Source: Pseudomonas chlororaphis (GTDB lineage: Bacteria > Pseudomonadota > Gammaproteobacteria > Pseudomonadales > Pseudomonadaceae). Taken from it: a stretch of DNA of 64,000 nucleotides. Within the stretch, counting starts at the first letter, position 1. Each line of letters starts with the position of its first letter. Positions 1-8,709 of the stretch are shown here, piece by piece. Below the pieces are notes generated by a model that was not told the DNA's origin, made no database searches, and saw only the letters and a program-made list of their open reading frames with translations. A program made the position numbers and the translations under genes. The stretch spans positions 1 to 64,000 of the forward strand of contig NZ_MOAL01000003.1 in the NCBI RefSeq assembly GCF_003731765.1, read 5' to 3'.

Positions 1-22
1 TGAGAGTAGGTCATCGTCAAGA
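1..22 (+). rRNA. rrf: 5S ribosomal RNA, 3' end only (partial)
   Basis: The first 22 bases (tgagagtaggtcatcgtcaa...) are identical to the 3' end of the complete 5S gene at 130-246. They are followed by the same kind of hairpin terminator. The window therefore opens inside the first of two tandem 5S copies at the end of an rRNA operon. The rest of that copy lies upstream of the window. Confidence 0.85.
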
Positions 23-35
23 TTAAATTCCGAAA

Positions 36-66
36 CCCCAATTGCGAAAGCAGCTGGGGTTTTGTT
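36..66 (+). terminator. Rho-independent terminator after first 5S copy
   Basis: The arm ccccaattgc (36-45), a GAAA tetraloop and the arm gcagctgggg (50-59) pair with one mismatch and one G-U pair. They are followed by ttttgttt. It lies 14 bases after the partial 5S gene. Confidence 0.8.
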
Positions 67-129
67 TATTAGTAGAAGTCACCGATTTTGCTGACACGTT
101 GCCACGGTAACGGGTCTGGCCACAGAATT

Positions 130-246
130 TCTTGACGACCATAGAGCGTTGGAACCACCTGATCCCATCCCGAACTCAGTAGTGAAACGATGCATCGCCG
201 ATGGTAGTGTGGGGTTTCCCCATGTGAGAGTAGGTCATCGTCAAGA
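130..246 (+). rRNA. rrf: 5S ribosomal RNA
   Basis: The sequence contains the hallmark Pseudomonas 5S stretches tagagcgttggaaccacctg and gtagtgtggggtttccccat. The ends ttcttgacga and tcgtcaagatt pair as the terminal helix (helix I). Its length of about 117 bases fits a 5S rRNA. It is the second of two tandem 5S genes, with a terminator directly downstream, and ends the rRNA operon. Exact ends are uncertain by 1-3 bases. Confidence 0.95.
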
Positions 247-259
247 TTAAATTCCGAAA

Positions 260-291
260 CCCCAATTGCGAAAGCAATTGGGGTTTTGTTT
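260..291 (+). terminator. Rho-independent terminator after second 5S copy
   Basis: The perfect 10-bp stem ccccaattgc/gcaattgggg (260-269 and 274-283) closes a GAAA loop and is followed by ttttgtttt. It is a close copy of the hairpin at 36-59, which supports a duplication of 5S plus terminator. Confidence 0.85.
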
Positions 292-442
292 TGCGCGAAA
301 GAAAGTTTGGCGGCGATCCACGTACTAGGCAGCCGCTAGTACCCAAATCACAATCAACACACCCTGCTCGGTACTTCCCCAGAATCCACCCAACAGGTAC
401 GGGCAACTCCTCCCGCATAAAGCCTTCCCGTAGAAACGACAA

Positions 443-475
443 AGCCAGCACCCGGTGACAGGCGCTGGCTTTGGA
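443..475 (-). terminator. Candidate terminator of the receptor gene
   Basis: The arms agccagc (443-449) and gctggct (464-470) form a hairpin 20 bases beyond the stop codon of the minus-strand TonB receptor. The minus strand after the stem reads ctttgtcgttt, so the U tract is interrupted. It could work for the minus strand or in both directions. Confidence 0.45.
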
Positions 476-490
476 GGGAACCGACAAGGA

Positions 491-2971
491 TCAGAACTGA
501 TAGCTGACCGTGGCCGCGACGTTGCGCTCTTCGCCCAGGTAGCAGAAGTTCAGGCTTGCGCAGGAAGCCACGTAGGACTCATTGGTCAGGTTGTTGGCAT
601 TAAGACGCACGTCGACGCCCTTCAGGCCGACTTTGCCCAAGTCATAGCCGATCGAGGCATCGAACAAGGTATAGGCTGGCACCTTCAGCGTGTTCTCCGC
701 ATCGGCCCAGCTATAGCCCACATAGCGCACACCGCCGCCCAGGCGCAGGCCGTCGAGCGCGGCGCTGTCGAATGTGTAGTCGGCCCACAGCGATGCCATA
801 TGACGCGGCGCCTGGGTGGGTGAGTTGCCTTGGTTCTCGATGATCTGGGTGGCAGTGCTCAAGGTGCTGACCATCGACTTCGAGTACTCAATATCGGTGA
901 AGGTGTAGCTGCCCAGAACCTTGAGCTGATCGCTCAACTGCATATGCGCTTCCAGCTCCAGGCCTTGGGACCTGACAGCGCCCACCGCGCGATAGAAGTT
1001 CTCCTGGGGCAGCTTCGACGCCAGGTTTTCCTGATCGATACGGAACACCGACGCGGTAAACAGGTTCTCCGTCCCCGGTGGTTGGTACTTCACCCCGACC
1101 TCCCACTGCGTGCCATCGGTGGGTGGCAGCGGGTTGCCGGCGCTGTCGGAGTAAGAGTTGGGATTGAACGACTCGGAATAGCTGATGTAAGGCGCCACGC
1201 CGTTATCGAACAGGTAGAGCGCGCCCGCACGGCTGGTGAGCTTGGTGCGACGGTCGCTGATTTCCGTGCCCAACGGGCGATCGGTTTCAGCGATGCGATT
1301 CTCATCGGAGGTTTCCACCCAGTCCTGGCGCAGGCCGAGGGAGAAGCGCCACTTATCCATCTCGATCAGGTCCTGCAGATACACGCCCGTCTGTTCCTGG
1401 CGCCGTACATAGCTAGTAGGGCTGAAGTAGGTGATCGCCGAGTTGCCGTATTGCGGATCGAACGCATTGATCGGTGCCAGTTGCCCGCTTTGCCAGTCCA
1501 CCACGGTCTTGCGCCGTTGATAGTCGGCGCCCAGCAGCAGGGTGTGCTTGGTCGCGCCGGTCAAGAACTCCGCTTGCAGCATGTTATCGACGATAAACGA
1601 GTGCAGCTTCTCGTCGCCGCCCGAGTAATAACGCCTCAGCTCGTTGCCGTTGGTTGTGTTCCAGCCATAGGCGTAGACCTGATCCAGCTTCACCCTGGAG
1701 TCGAGGTAGCGGAAGTTCTGCCGCGCGGTGAAGACATCATTGAAACGATGCTCGAATTGATAGCCGAAGGACTGCTGGTCACGTTGATAACCGTCGATCC
1801 CCGGCTCGCCCTCGAAGAAGTGTTCGGAGATGCGTTGCCCATTGCGCTGGTGCAGGGTGCCATCGGCCGGCATGCCGCCGTGATAACCACCCTCGGGGTC
1901 GTGTTGCAGATAGGCCTGCAGCGTCAGCGAGGTGTCATCGCTAAAGTCGATGCTCAGGCTTGGGGCCAGGGCGTAGCGTTTTTCCTCGACGTGATCGAAC
2001 TGGGTGTCCGAACGATCAGTAAGCCCTGTCAGGCGATAGGCAATGCGTTGGTTATCATCCAGCGGGCCGCTGAAGTCGAAGCCCATGCCGCGTTGGCCCT
2101 GGGTCCCAACGGTGGCCTGGACCTGATGAAACGGCTGGTAGAGTGGCTTCTTGCTGGTCAACGCTACCAACCCGCCCGGCGAACTGCGCCCATAGAGCAC
2201 CGAGGACGGCCCCTTGAGGATATCCACTCGCTCGAGAAAATACGGGTCGACTTGCATGGTGCTGTAGGTGCCGCTGTCGCCCATGGATTTCAGGCCATCC
2301 AGGTAGATATTGTCCACCGAGCCGTCGTTGAAACCGCGCATCGCCACATAGTCATAACGGTGGGTAGCGCCATAGGGGTTGGTCAGCACGCCCGGGGTGT
2401 AGCGCATGGCCTGGGACACAGTCTGCGAGCCCTGGTCGTCCATCTGTTCGCGGGTGACCACCGAAACGCTTTGCGAAGTCTCCAGCAAGGCGGTACTGGT
2501 CTTGGTCGCAATCTGGCTGTGGGTGGCGTTGTAGCCTTCCATGCTGCCCAAGGCGTTGCCCAGGGCAAACCCCTTGATGTCGGTGGCCGGCAGCGCCAGT
2601 GCGGCCTCTTCGGGCAGTGCCCGCAGGATGTAGCCGTTACCGTCCTGGCTGACCGCCTCCAGGCCCGAGCCGTTGAGCAACTGGCGTAGCCCTTGATCCG
2701 TCGAATAGCGGCCCTGCAAGCCGGGCGACTGCCGGTCGCTGGTCTGTTGCGGGGTGCTGGAGAGGGTAATTCCCGCCTGCCGGGCAAACTGGTTGAGCGC
2801 CTCGCTGAGGGGGCCAGGGGCGATGTTGTAGCTGTGGCTCTCGGTGTTAAGGCTGGGGTCCGCCGCCAGGGCCAGAGGGGCCACGGCGGCCAAGCCGAGT
2901 GTCGAGCAAAACAGCGCGGCCTGAATGGCTTGGCGCAAGGTGGGCGGGTTGTGCAGCGTGGGTGCAGTCAT
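491..2971 (-). CDS. TonB-dependent siderophore receptor with N-terminal signalling domain
   Basis: Outer-membrane receptor for a ferric siderophore that also signals its occupancy to the FecR/sigma pair encoded upstream on the same strand. The 826-residue protein has a signal peptide ending near ALALAADP, then an STN secretin/TonB short N-terminal domain (about residues 47-115, YNIAPGPLSEALNQFARQAG). A plug domain (about 155-265, with VLYGRSSPGGLV) and a 22-strand barrel ending in the aromatic SYQF follow. The late C-x6-C-Y-x-G-E motif (CASLNFCYLGEER) is usual in hydroxamate siderophore receptors of the FoxA/FiuA kind. That points to ferrioxamine- or ferrichrome-like ligands, but the ligand cannot be read from sequence. 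The start ATG at 2971 has a weak GGAA upstream. It is the third gene of a sigma-FecR-receptor unit. Confidence 0.92.
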   Translation of the reverse strand: MTAPTLHNPPTLRQAIQAALFCSTLGLAAVAPLALAADPSLNTESHSYNIAPGPLSEALNQFARQAGITLSSTPQQTSDRQSPGLQGRYSTDQGLRQLLNGSGLEAVSQDGNGYILRALPEEAALALPATDIKGFALGNALGSMEGYNATHSQIATKTSTALLETSQSVSVVTREQMDDQGSQTVSQAMRYTPGVLTNPYGATHRYDYVAMRGFNDGSVDNIYLDGLKSMGDSGTYSTMQVDPYFLERVDILKGPSSVLYGRSSPGGLVALTSKKPLYQPFHQVQATVGTQGQRGMGFDFSGPLDDNQRIAYRLTGLTDRSDTQFDHVEEKRYALAPSLSIDFSDDTSLTLQAYLQHDPEGGYHGGMPADGTLHQRNGQRISEHFFEGEPGIDGYQRDQQSFGYQFEHRFNDVFTARQNFRYLDSRVKLDQVYAYGWNTTNGNELRRYYSGGDEKLHSFIVDNMLQAEFLTGATKHTLLLGADYQRRKTVVDWQSGQLAPINAFDPQYGNSAITYFSPTSYVRRQEQTGVYLQDLIEMDKWRFSLGLRQDWVETSDENRIAETDRPLGTEISDRRTKLTSRAGALYLFDNGVAPYISYSESFNPNSYSDSAGNPLPPTDGTQWEVGVKYQPPGTENLFTASVFRIDQENLASKLPQENFYRAVGAVRSQGLELEAHMQLSDQLKVLGSYTFTDIEYSKSMVSTLSTATQIIENQGNSPTQAPRHMASLWADYTFDSAALDGLRLGGGVRYVGYSWADAENTLKVPAYTLFDASIGYDLGKVGLKGVDVRLNANNLTNESYVASCASLNFCYLGEERNVAATVSYQF

Positions 2972-3061
2972 GGTCGGTTCCGTTACAGTCGTCGCGGGCA
3001 GAAGGAGGTGCTTACTGACCTAGCCGGACTCTCGGATAAAACCCGCCAAAAAACTTCACAA

Positions 3062-4072
3062 TTAGACCACGCGCTCCAGGGTCACCCACCAGCGGGTGCG
3101 ATAGCGCAGTTGCACCGGCAGGGTTTGCGGCAGGATCGCCAGCAGCTTGTCGGTGTCCTCCAGGCGGAACACCCCGGACAGGCGCAAATCGCTGATGTCC
3201 TTGGCACAGGCCAGGTAACCATGGCGATAGCGCCCCACCTCTTGGAGAAAGTCTTGCAGGCGCATGTTGCGTGTGACGATCAGGCCGTCAGCCCAGGCCC
3301 CGACGTCCATGTCCTGCGGCGGTACCGGCCGCGCCTCGGTCGAACTGACCCGATAGCTCTCGCCCGCCTGCACCCGGGCTGCCACGCCGTCGACGCCATG
3401 GGTCGAGTGAATGGCCACGCTGCCGGCGGTTACGCTCAAGCGCGTGCAGTCGCGGTCCTGACGCAGTACAAAACGCGCGTCGAACCCTTCGAACAGGCCA
3501 TGCCGGCTCTGCACCAGCAATGGCCGGGCGGTGACGGTTTGTGGATCGCTGCCGCACGCCAGCATGATTTCCCCCCGGCGCAGGGTGATCAGGCGCTGTT
3601 GCGCGGTGAAGTCCAGGTCGGCCGCGCTGTCGGTGTTGAGCTCCAGGCGCGTGCCGTCGGGCAGTTGGTAACCGCGGCGTTCGCCGGTGGCCGTGGCGAA
3701 GTCGGCGTTCCACTGCGCCCAGCCGGTCAGGTCCCGGCCGACCCAGGCCGCAGAGCCCATCAGCAATACGCCACTGAGCAGTTTCAACGCCTGGCGCCGG
3801 TCCAGGCGCTGGCTGCTGCTCTCCAGGGTATGCAACGCCACTTGGGCGCCGGGCACCGCGCGCAGGTTGGCGCTGAGTTCTTCTTGCAACGACTGCACCC
3901 GCTGCCAGGCCAGCTCATGCTCCTGATGGGCGGCGCGCCAGACTTCGCATTGCTGCTGCAATTTGCGGTTGCCGGCGTTGTTGCGCAGGCGCAGCAGCCA
4001 GTTGATGGCCTGCTTGACCACCAGGTGATCGGGGTTGCTGTTCAAGTGCAGCCGAGGCGAGAGGTTATCCAC
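3062..4072 (-). CDS. FecR-type anti-sigma/signal transducer
   Basis: Inner-membrane regulator that relays the signal from the STN domain of the receptor (491-2971) to the cytoplasmic ECF sigma factor. The 336-residue protein starts with a DUF4880-like cytoplasmic segment (about residues 15-65, with INWLLRLRN and WRAAHQEHELAWQR). One transmembrane helix follows near 96-114 (LLSGVLLMGSAAW), then a periplasmic FecR domain with the typical GTRLELNTDSAADLDF stretch and a DUF4974/STN-like tail. It starts 4 bases after the sigma gene stop, indicating translational coupling. The 90-base gap to the receptor contains no terminator-like hairpin. Confidence 0.9.
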   Translation of the reverse strand: MDNLSPRLHLNSNPDHLVVKQAINWLLRLRNNAGNRKLQQQCEVWRAAHQEHELAWQRVQSLQEELSANLRAVPGAQVALHTLESSSQRLDRRQALKLLSGVLLMGSAAWVGRDLTGWAQWNADFATATGERRGYQLPDGTRLELNTDSAADLDFTAQQRLITLRRGEIMLACGSDPQTVTARPLLVQSRHGLFEGFDARFVLRQDRDCTRLSVTAGSVAIHSTHGVDGVAARVQAGESYRVSSTEARPVPPQDMDVGAWADGLIVTRNMRLQDFLQEVGRYRHGYLACAKDISDLRLSGVFRLEDTDKLLAILPQTLPVQLRYRTRWWVTLERVV

Positions 4073-4075
4073 GCA

Positions 4076-4576
4076 TCAACCCTCATAACGCAGCAGGTAG
4101 CAGTGATAGAGGGCCTGGGCCACGTAGCGCTCCACGGAACGCAAGGAGATGCCCATCTGCTCGGCAATCTGTTTGTGGCTCAGGCCGTCGCATTGGGCCA
4201 GGAGAAAGGCCTTGCGCACCTTGGGCTTGAGCCCTTCCAGCAGGCGCGCGATGCGTTCCAGCAACTCCATGACCAAGGCCCGGGCTTCGGCGCTGGGCAC
4301 CTCGGCTTCCGGCAAGTGGGCAATGGTCTCCAGGTAGGCGCGCTCGATTTCCTCGCGGCGCCAGTGATCGATCACCAGGCCCCGGGCGATGGTGCGCAAA
4401 AACGCCCGAGGCGCCTTCAACTCCAGGCGCTCGGTGCGTTGCAGCAGGCGCACAAAGGTGTCCTGGGCCAGGTCCGCGGCATCCGCGGCGTTGCCCAGGC
4501 GGTAGCGCAACCATTGGTTGAGCCAGCCGTGATGGTGGCTGTAGAGGGTCTGTACGGCGAACTCGGGGGAGGGCAT
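4076..4576 (-). CDS. FecI-family ECF RNA polymerase sigma factor
   Basis: Extracytoplasmic-function sigma factor of the iron-starvation group, expected to transcribe the receptor gene downstream. Region 2 is seen as LYSHHHGWLNQWLRYRLGN...AADLAQDTFVRLLQ, followed by AFLRTIARGLVIDHWRR. Region 4 has the helix-turn-helix GLSHKQIAEQMGISLRSVERYV. From the ATG at 4576 the protein has 166 residues, normal for FecI proteins. An upstream in-frame GTG at 4600 would add eight residues, but it abuts the Fur box at 4602-4620 and has no room for a ribosome binding site. I prefer the ATG. Neither start has a strong Shine-Dalgarno sequence. Confidence 0.88.
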   Translation of the reverse strand: MPSPEFAVQTLYSHHHGWLNQWLRYRLGNAADAADLAQDTFVRLLQRTERLELKAPRAFLRTIARGLVIDHWRREEIERAYLETIAHLPEAEVPSAEARALVMELLERIARLLEGLKPKVRKAFLLAQCDGLSHKQIAEQMGISLRSVERYVAQALYHCYLLRYEG

Positions 4577-4601
4577 GAGCGCGGTTGCCTGGGCGGTCAC
4601 A

Positions 4602-4620
4602 AATGATAATTAGTCGCATT
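4602..4620 (-). promoter_or_regulatory. Fur box upstream of the ECF sigma gene
   Basis: The plus strand reads aatgataattagtcgcatt. It matches the 19-bp Fur consensus gataatgataatcattatc well in its first half. It lies just before the sigma gene and resembles the site at 21395-21413 before the second sigma gene (shared aatgataatt). Iron-Fur repression of the whole sigma-FecR-receptor unit is the expected consequence. Confidence 0.7.
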
Positions 4621-4895
4621 GTCTTTCAGCGGTTGCCGATTTTGCAACCACCGCCCAACGGACCGTCATCAAAAAGGCATGCCCGGTGGCTGCGCTGCAC
4701 CGTTCGGCGGTTTTTTGTCGGTTTGGTGATTTAGTTCGGATAAAGCCCTAAGGCTTGACGACTTTTTGCCGACAGCCTGACGAGACATGCGTGCACCAAA
4801 GTGGAGCGGCTCACGAGGCTGCTTTTCTGGACCCTGGTTAACTGAACCTGACACCCCAAACGCATCCCCACCTTCGGCATAAGAAGTCCCATTAA

Positions 4896-6776
4896 ATGAA
4901 TCTTAAGTTCAGCCATAAAATCCTTTTGGCCGCCTCAGGCGTAGTGGTTCTGGCTTTTGCGTTGTTCACTTTGTACAACGACTACCTGCAGCGGAACACC
5001 ATCCGGCAGAACCTCGAATCCTCGATTCAGCAGGCCGGTGACCTGACCTCCAGCAGTGTGCAGAACTGGATGAGCGGGCGGATCCTGGTCCTGGAGAACC
5101 TGGCGCAAAACGTCGCCCACCAGGGCGCCAATGCCGACCTCCCCGGGCTGGTGGATCAGCCGGCGCTGACCTCGAACTTCCAGTTCACCTACGTTGGTCA
5201 GGTCAACGGCACCTTCACTCAGCGCCCTGACGCCAAGATGCCCGACGGCTACGACCCGCGTCAGCGTCCCTGGTACAAGCAGGCCGTCAGTGCCGACCAG
5301 ACCATGTTGACCCCGCCTTACTCGGCGGCTGTTGGCGGCCTGGTGGTGACCATCGCCATCCCGGTGAAAAAACAGGGTGCGCTGTTGGGCGTGGTGGGCG
5401 GTGACTTGAGCCTCGACACCCTGGTGAAAATCATCAACTCGGTGGACTTCGGCGGGATCGGCCATGCGTTTCTGGTGAGTGCCGACGGTCAGGTGATCGT
5501 CAGCCCGGATAAAGACCAGGTGATGCAGAACCTCAAGGACATCTACCCGGGCACTCCCGTACGCATCGAGAAGGGTATCCAGGAAGTCCTGCTGAACAAG
5601 CAGCAGCGCATCCTCTCCTTCACCCCAGTCAACGGCCTGCCGAATGCCCAGTGGTACATCGGCCTGTCCATCGACCGGGACAAAGCCTACGCACCCCTCA
5701 GCCAGTTCCGTACCTCGGCGCTGATCGCCATGTTTATCGCCGTGGCCGCGATTGCCGTGCTGCTGAGCCTGTTGATCCAGGTGCTGATGCGTCCGTTGAC
5801 CACCATGGGACGCGCCATGCAGGACATCGCCCAGGGCGAGGGCGATTTGACTCGCCGCCTGACCGTGGCCAGCAATGACGAGTTTGGCGAACTGGGCAGC
5901 TCCTTCAACCAGTTTGTGGAGCGTATCCACGCGTCGATTTCCGAAGTGTCCTCGGCTACCCGCCAAGTGCATGACTTGTCTCAGCGCGTCATGGCTTCGT
6001 CCAACGCCTCGATTATCGGCTCCGATGAGCAGAGCGCGCGGACCAACAGCGTGGCCGCTGCGATCAACGAGTTGGGGGCGGCCACCCAGGAGATCGCCCG
6101 CAACGCTGCAGACGCTTCGCAACACGCCAGCGGCGCCAGCGAGCAGGCCGACGACGGTCGCCAAGTGGTTGAACAGACCATCCAGGCCATGACCGAGCTG
6201 TCGCAGAAAATCAGCCTGTCCTGCACCCAGATCGAAACCCTCAATGCCAGCACCGACAACATCGGGCACATCCTCGATGTGATCAAAGGCATCTCCCAGC
6301 AGACCAACCTGTTGGCGCTCAACGCGGCCATCGAAGCGGCCCGTGCCGGGGAAGCCGGTCGCGGCTTTGCCGTGGTGGCCGACGAGGTGCGCAACCTGGC
6401 GCACCGGACCCAGGAATCGGCGGAGGAAATCCACAAGATGATCACCTCGCTGCAGGTCGGCTCCCGCGAGGCGGTGTCGACGATGAACGCCAGCCAGGTG
6501 TCCAGCGAAGAGAGCGTCGAGGTGGCCAACCAGGCCGGTGCGCGGTTGGTCAGCGTGACCCAGCGCATCACCGAAATCGACGGCATGAACCAGTCGGTGG
6601 CCGCGGCCACTGAAGAGCAGACCGCCGTGGTCGAGACCCTCAACGTCGACATCAACCAAATCAACCTGCTGAACCAGCAGGGCGTGGCCAACCTCAATGA
6701 AACCCTGAAGGATTGCGATGCCCTGTCGCTGCAGGCCAGCCGCCTGAAGCAACTGGTGGACAGCTTTAAGATCTGA
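4896..6776 (+). CDS. Methyl-accepting chemotaxis protein with dCache amino-acid-type sensor
   Basis: Transmembrane chemoreceptor of 626 residues. Helix 1 is at about 8-28, followed by a periplasmic double-Cache sensor at about 35-270. Helix 2 is near 275-298 ([21 protein letters not shown]), then HAMP to about 350 and a cytoplasmic signalling domain with the hairpin tip [21 protein letters not shown]. The sensor carries Y119-x2-R122-x-R124-P-W126-Y127, then Y142 and D170. This is the residue pattern known for amino-acid-binding dCache_1 receptors such as PctA. Chemotaxis to amino acids is inferred from it. There is no C-terminal CheR-docking pentapeptide. It is a stand-alone gene with its own terminator. 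Confidence 0.92.
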   Translation: MNLKFSHKILLAASGVVVLAFALFTLYNDYLQRNTIRQNLESSIQQAGDLTSSSVQNWMSGRILVLENLAQNVAHQGANADLPGLVDQPALTSNFQFTYVGQVNGTFTQRPDAKMPDGYDPRQRPWYKQAVSADQTMLTPPYSAAVGGLVVTIAIPVKKQGALLGVVGGDLSLDTLVKIINSVDFGGIGHAFLVSADGQVIVSPDKDQVMQNLKDIYPGTPVRIEKGIQEVLLNKQQRILSFTPVNGLPNAQWYIGLSIDRDKAYAPLSQFRTSALIAMFIAVAAIAVLLSLLIQVLMRPLTTMGRAMQDIAQGEGDLTRRLTVASNDEFGELGSSFNQFVERIHASISEVSSATRQVHDLSQRVMASSNASIIGSDEQSARTNSVAAAINELGAATQEIARNAADASQHASGASEQADDGRQVVEQTIQAMTELSQKISLSCTQIETLNASTDNIGHILDVIKGISQQTNLLALNAAIEAARAGEAGRGFAVVADEVRNLAHRTQESAEEIHKMITSLQVGSREAVSTMNASQVSSEESVEVANQAGARLVSVTQRITEIDGMNQSVAAATEEQTAVVETLNVDINQINLLNQQGVANLNETLKDCDALSLQASRLKQLVDSFKI

Positions 6777-6810
6777 TCGCCAGGCCGACCCTCGGCACTC
6801 CCCTGAAACC

Positions 6811-6842
6811 CCGCCCTTGCCGTTCGGCAGGGCGGTTTTTTT
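6811..6842 (+). terminator. Rho-independent terminator after the chemoreceptor
   Basis: A GC-rich hairpin (ccgcccttgcc, loop gttc, ggcagggcgg) is followed by a run of seven T. It lies 35 bases after the chemoreceptor stop. Confidence 0.85.
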
Positions 6843-6870
6843 ATGGGCGCTATAAACGCTCGGTACGGGC

Positions 6871-7674
6871 CTAGCGCCCTTGGGTGCCGAGGCGAGCGGG
6901 TGTGTCCAGGCGCCTGCCGGGCTCGCCCAGCAGGCCCAGGTGGGTGTTGATCAGTTGTAGCAGGCGCTGGCGCTGGGACTTGATAAAGAAATGGTTGCCG
7001 GCCACTTCCACCAGTTCGAACTCACGCTGGGTGAACTCGGACCAATTCAACATATGGCTGGCCTCGGCGACGGGGTCTTCATTGCCATAAAAGGCGGTCA
7101 GCGGCACCTGCAGGCTATCGCTGGAGGTGTCGTACCAGGTTTCGAACAGTTTCAGGCCGTTGCGCAGCAGGGCTTCGTACTGCTGCACATCGTCGGCGTC
7201 CTTGAGCACTCCAAACGGCGTGGCCCCCAGGGTCAGCATCGCCTCGCGAAACGCCTCGATGGGCAAGGTGTGCAGCAACGGGTGGCGCGGCAGGCTGTCG
7301 GGGCTGCGGCAGCCGGAGACAAACAGGTGCCGGGTTTGCCCTGGGCAGTGCTGCTGGGCGTACTTGGCGGCTTCATAGGCCAGCAGCGCGCCCAGGCCAT
7401 GGCCGAACAGCGCGTGGGGCTGGCTGAGCAGCGGCTGCAGGGCGGCGCAGGTCGGGCCCAGCAAGCTCGGCCAGTCCGGGTAGGGGGCTTCGTGTCGGCG
7501 TGGTCCGTGGCCCGGCAGCCGGACCACCACCAGCTCGATATGGTCGTCCAGGCCGGCGGCCCAACTGCGCATCTGCTCCGGCGCCGCGCCGGCCTGAGGG
7601 AAGCAGATCAGGCGGATTCCCTTGGGCTGGCCGGAGTTGATCACCAGGGTCCATTTCGCATCGTCAGGGTGCAC
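6871..7674 (-). CDS. Type II thioesterase-like alpha/beta hydrolase lacking the nucleophile serine
   Basis: The 267-residue protein belongs to the GrsT/TEII family, which removes misprimed groups from non-ribosomal peptide or polyketide synthases. Family motifs are LICFPQAGAAP (oxyanion region, residues 22-32), RLPGHGPR (52-59), D200 in GNEDP and H228 in AGNHFF. The usual nucleophile elbow G-H-S-x-G reads G91-H92-G93-L94-G95: the codon is GGC (Gly), not Ser. It may therefore be catalytically weak, bind acyl carriers without hydrolysis, or use another nucleophile. No NRPS gene is present in the window. In pseudomonads such proteins often serve pyoverdine synthesis (PvdG), which is only a possibility here. 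The GntR regulator lies upstream on the same strand. Confidence 0.8.
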   Translation of the reverse strand: MHPDDAKWTLVINSGQPKGIRLICFPQAGAAPEQMRSWAAGLDDHIELVVVRLPGHGPRRHEAPYPDWPSLLGPTCAALQPLLSQPHALFGHGLGALLAYEAAKYAQQHCPGQTRHLFVSGCRSPDSLPRHPLLHTLPIEAFREAMLTLGATPFGVLKDADDVQQYEALLRNGLKLFETWYDTSSDSLQVPLTAFYGNEDPVAEASHMLNWSEFTQREFELVEVAGNHFFIKSQRQRLLQLINTHLGLLGEPGRRLDTPARLGTQGR

Positions 7675-7737
7675 AGTGCTTCCTCAAGCCTGGGAGACAT
7701 TGGCCCGTAGGGCTCAGGCCCCCCAGGCTGCCGAGCG

Positions 7738-8430
7738 TCATGCCGGGGGTGGCTGTCGCAGGTAATTGCCGATGGCCGTGGCACCACTTTGCAGGTGCCG
7801 TTCAAGCACGCTGACTGCGCCTTCGACGTCCTTGGCGGCGACGGCGGCCAGCAGTTCGCGGTGGTCGTCCTGGGTGAGTTTGCCCAGGCCCATGGCGGAC
7901 AGGTGAAAACGCAGGAAACGCTCTTCCTGGTTCAGCTCCAGCTCGATCAGGTTCAGCAGCTTGCGGTTGGGCGCCTTGCCGTAGAGCGTCATGTGGAACA
8001 GGCGGTTGAGGCGGCCCATTTCGGCGTGGTTGTTGTCCTGTTCCAGGCTTTCGATATAGCCCAGCGCCTGCGCGATATCGTCCTCATCCAGATGGGGGAT
8101 CGACAGGCGCAGGGCTTCGCGCTCCAGCAACATGCGCAAGGCGTAGGTGTCGATGGCGTCGAAGTCGATCAGGGGCGCCACCACCGCGCCCTTGTTGGTT
8201 TCGACGTGCACCAGGGCCTGGGCTTCGAGCTGGCGCAAGGCCTCGCGCACCGGCATGCGGCTGACGCCAAACAGATCGGCCAGGTCTTGCTGGCGCAAGG
8301 CGATACCGCTGGGAAGACGACCGTCGAGGATCGCTGCGCGCAGGGTTTCCTCGATCACGGAACGGGCCAGATGGGCTGGAATGGGCCCGTCGACAACAAT
8401 TTTGCTCAAAGGGGCCGCTTTTTTCTTCAC
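7738..8430 (-). CDS. GntR-family transcriptional regulator (FCD type)
   Basis: DNA-binding repressor of the FadR/FCD branch. An N-terminal winged helix-turn-helix (about residues 25-90: LRAAILDGRLPSGIALRQQDLADLFGVSRMPVREALRQLE) is followed by a helical FCD ligand domain with metal-binding-type histidines (HMTLYGKA, DDHRELLAAV, LERHLQSG). I place the start at the GTG at 8430 (230 residues). The reading frame stays open upstream to 8526, but that stretch overlaps a perfect palindrome likely to be the operator and does not look like a family N-terminus. It lies 63 bases upstream of the thioesterase-like gene on the same strand, so the two may be co-transcribed. The effector is unknown. Confidence 0.85.
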   Translation of the reverse strand: MKKKAAPLSKIVVDGPIPAHLARSVIEETLRAAILDGRLPSGIALRQQDLADLFGVSRMPVREALRQLEAQALVHVETNKGAVVAPLIDFDAIDTYALRMLLEREALRLSIPHLDEDDIAQALGYIESLEQDNNHAEMGRLNRLFHMTLYGKAPNRKLLNLIELELNQEERFLRFHLSAMGLGKLTQDDHRELLAAVAAKDVEGAVSVLERHLQSGATAIGNYLRQPPPA

Positions 8431-8453
8431 GCTGGCGCTGCTCTGCTCGGGAA

Positions 8454-8465
8454 ATTGGATCCAAT
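8454..8465. promoter_or_regulatory. Palindromic candidate operator of the GntR regulator
   Basis: The perfect 12-bp palindrome ATTGGATCCAAT lies 24 bases before the proposed GTG start of the GntR gene, in the gap towards the divergent lapG. FCD-type GntR proteins commonly bind short palindromes of the form TTGxxxxCAA, so autoregulation is a reasonable inference. Confidence 0.5.
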
Positions 8466-8709
8466 GCACACTAGAGAGTGCCGCCAGGCTTGTCAAAAGA
8501 CTCGGCTCACGGCGGATCTGTGGCAATCAAGTGCCGCATTTCATCCCTTGCAGCTGCCCGTGCCGTTACCGGCCGAGCGTGAAAGCTATCCTCTGATATC
8601 GTTTAGCGTAGCGCTTCCCTTTACGGGCGGGTGCCGGCGGCCAAGCCTCGATGGCCGTGCCGGGCGTCCCCCTCCATGCCGTTCCCAACGACCCCACGGA
8701 CACATTCCA

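Noticed and set aside
830-4606. Two long plus-strand frames (830-2689 and 2693-4606) opposite the receptor and sigma/FecR genes
   Set aside because: The minus-strand genes have clear STN, plug, FecR and sigma motifs. The plus-strand products show no recognisable domain and cross gene boundaries.
4740-4775. Possible FliA (sigma-28) promoter before the chemoreceptor (taaag ... gccgaca)
   Set aside because: The spacing between the two elements is too long and the match is partial.
7789-8709. An upstream extension of lapG through the GntR gene (frame open from 7789)
   Set aside because: It runs antisense to the GntR coding region and has no export signal. LapG needs its hydrophobic export segment near the N-terminus, at about 8758-8800.
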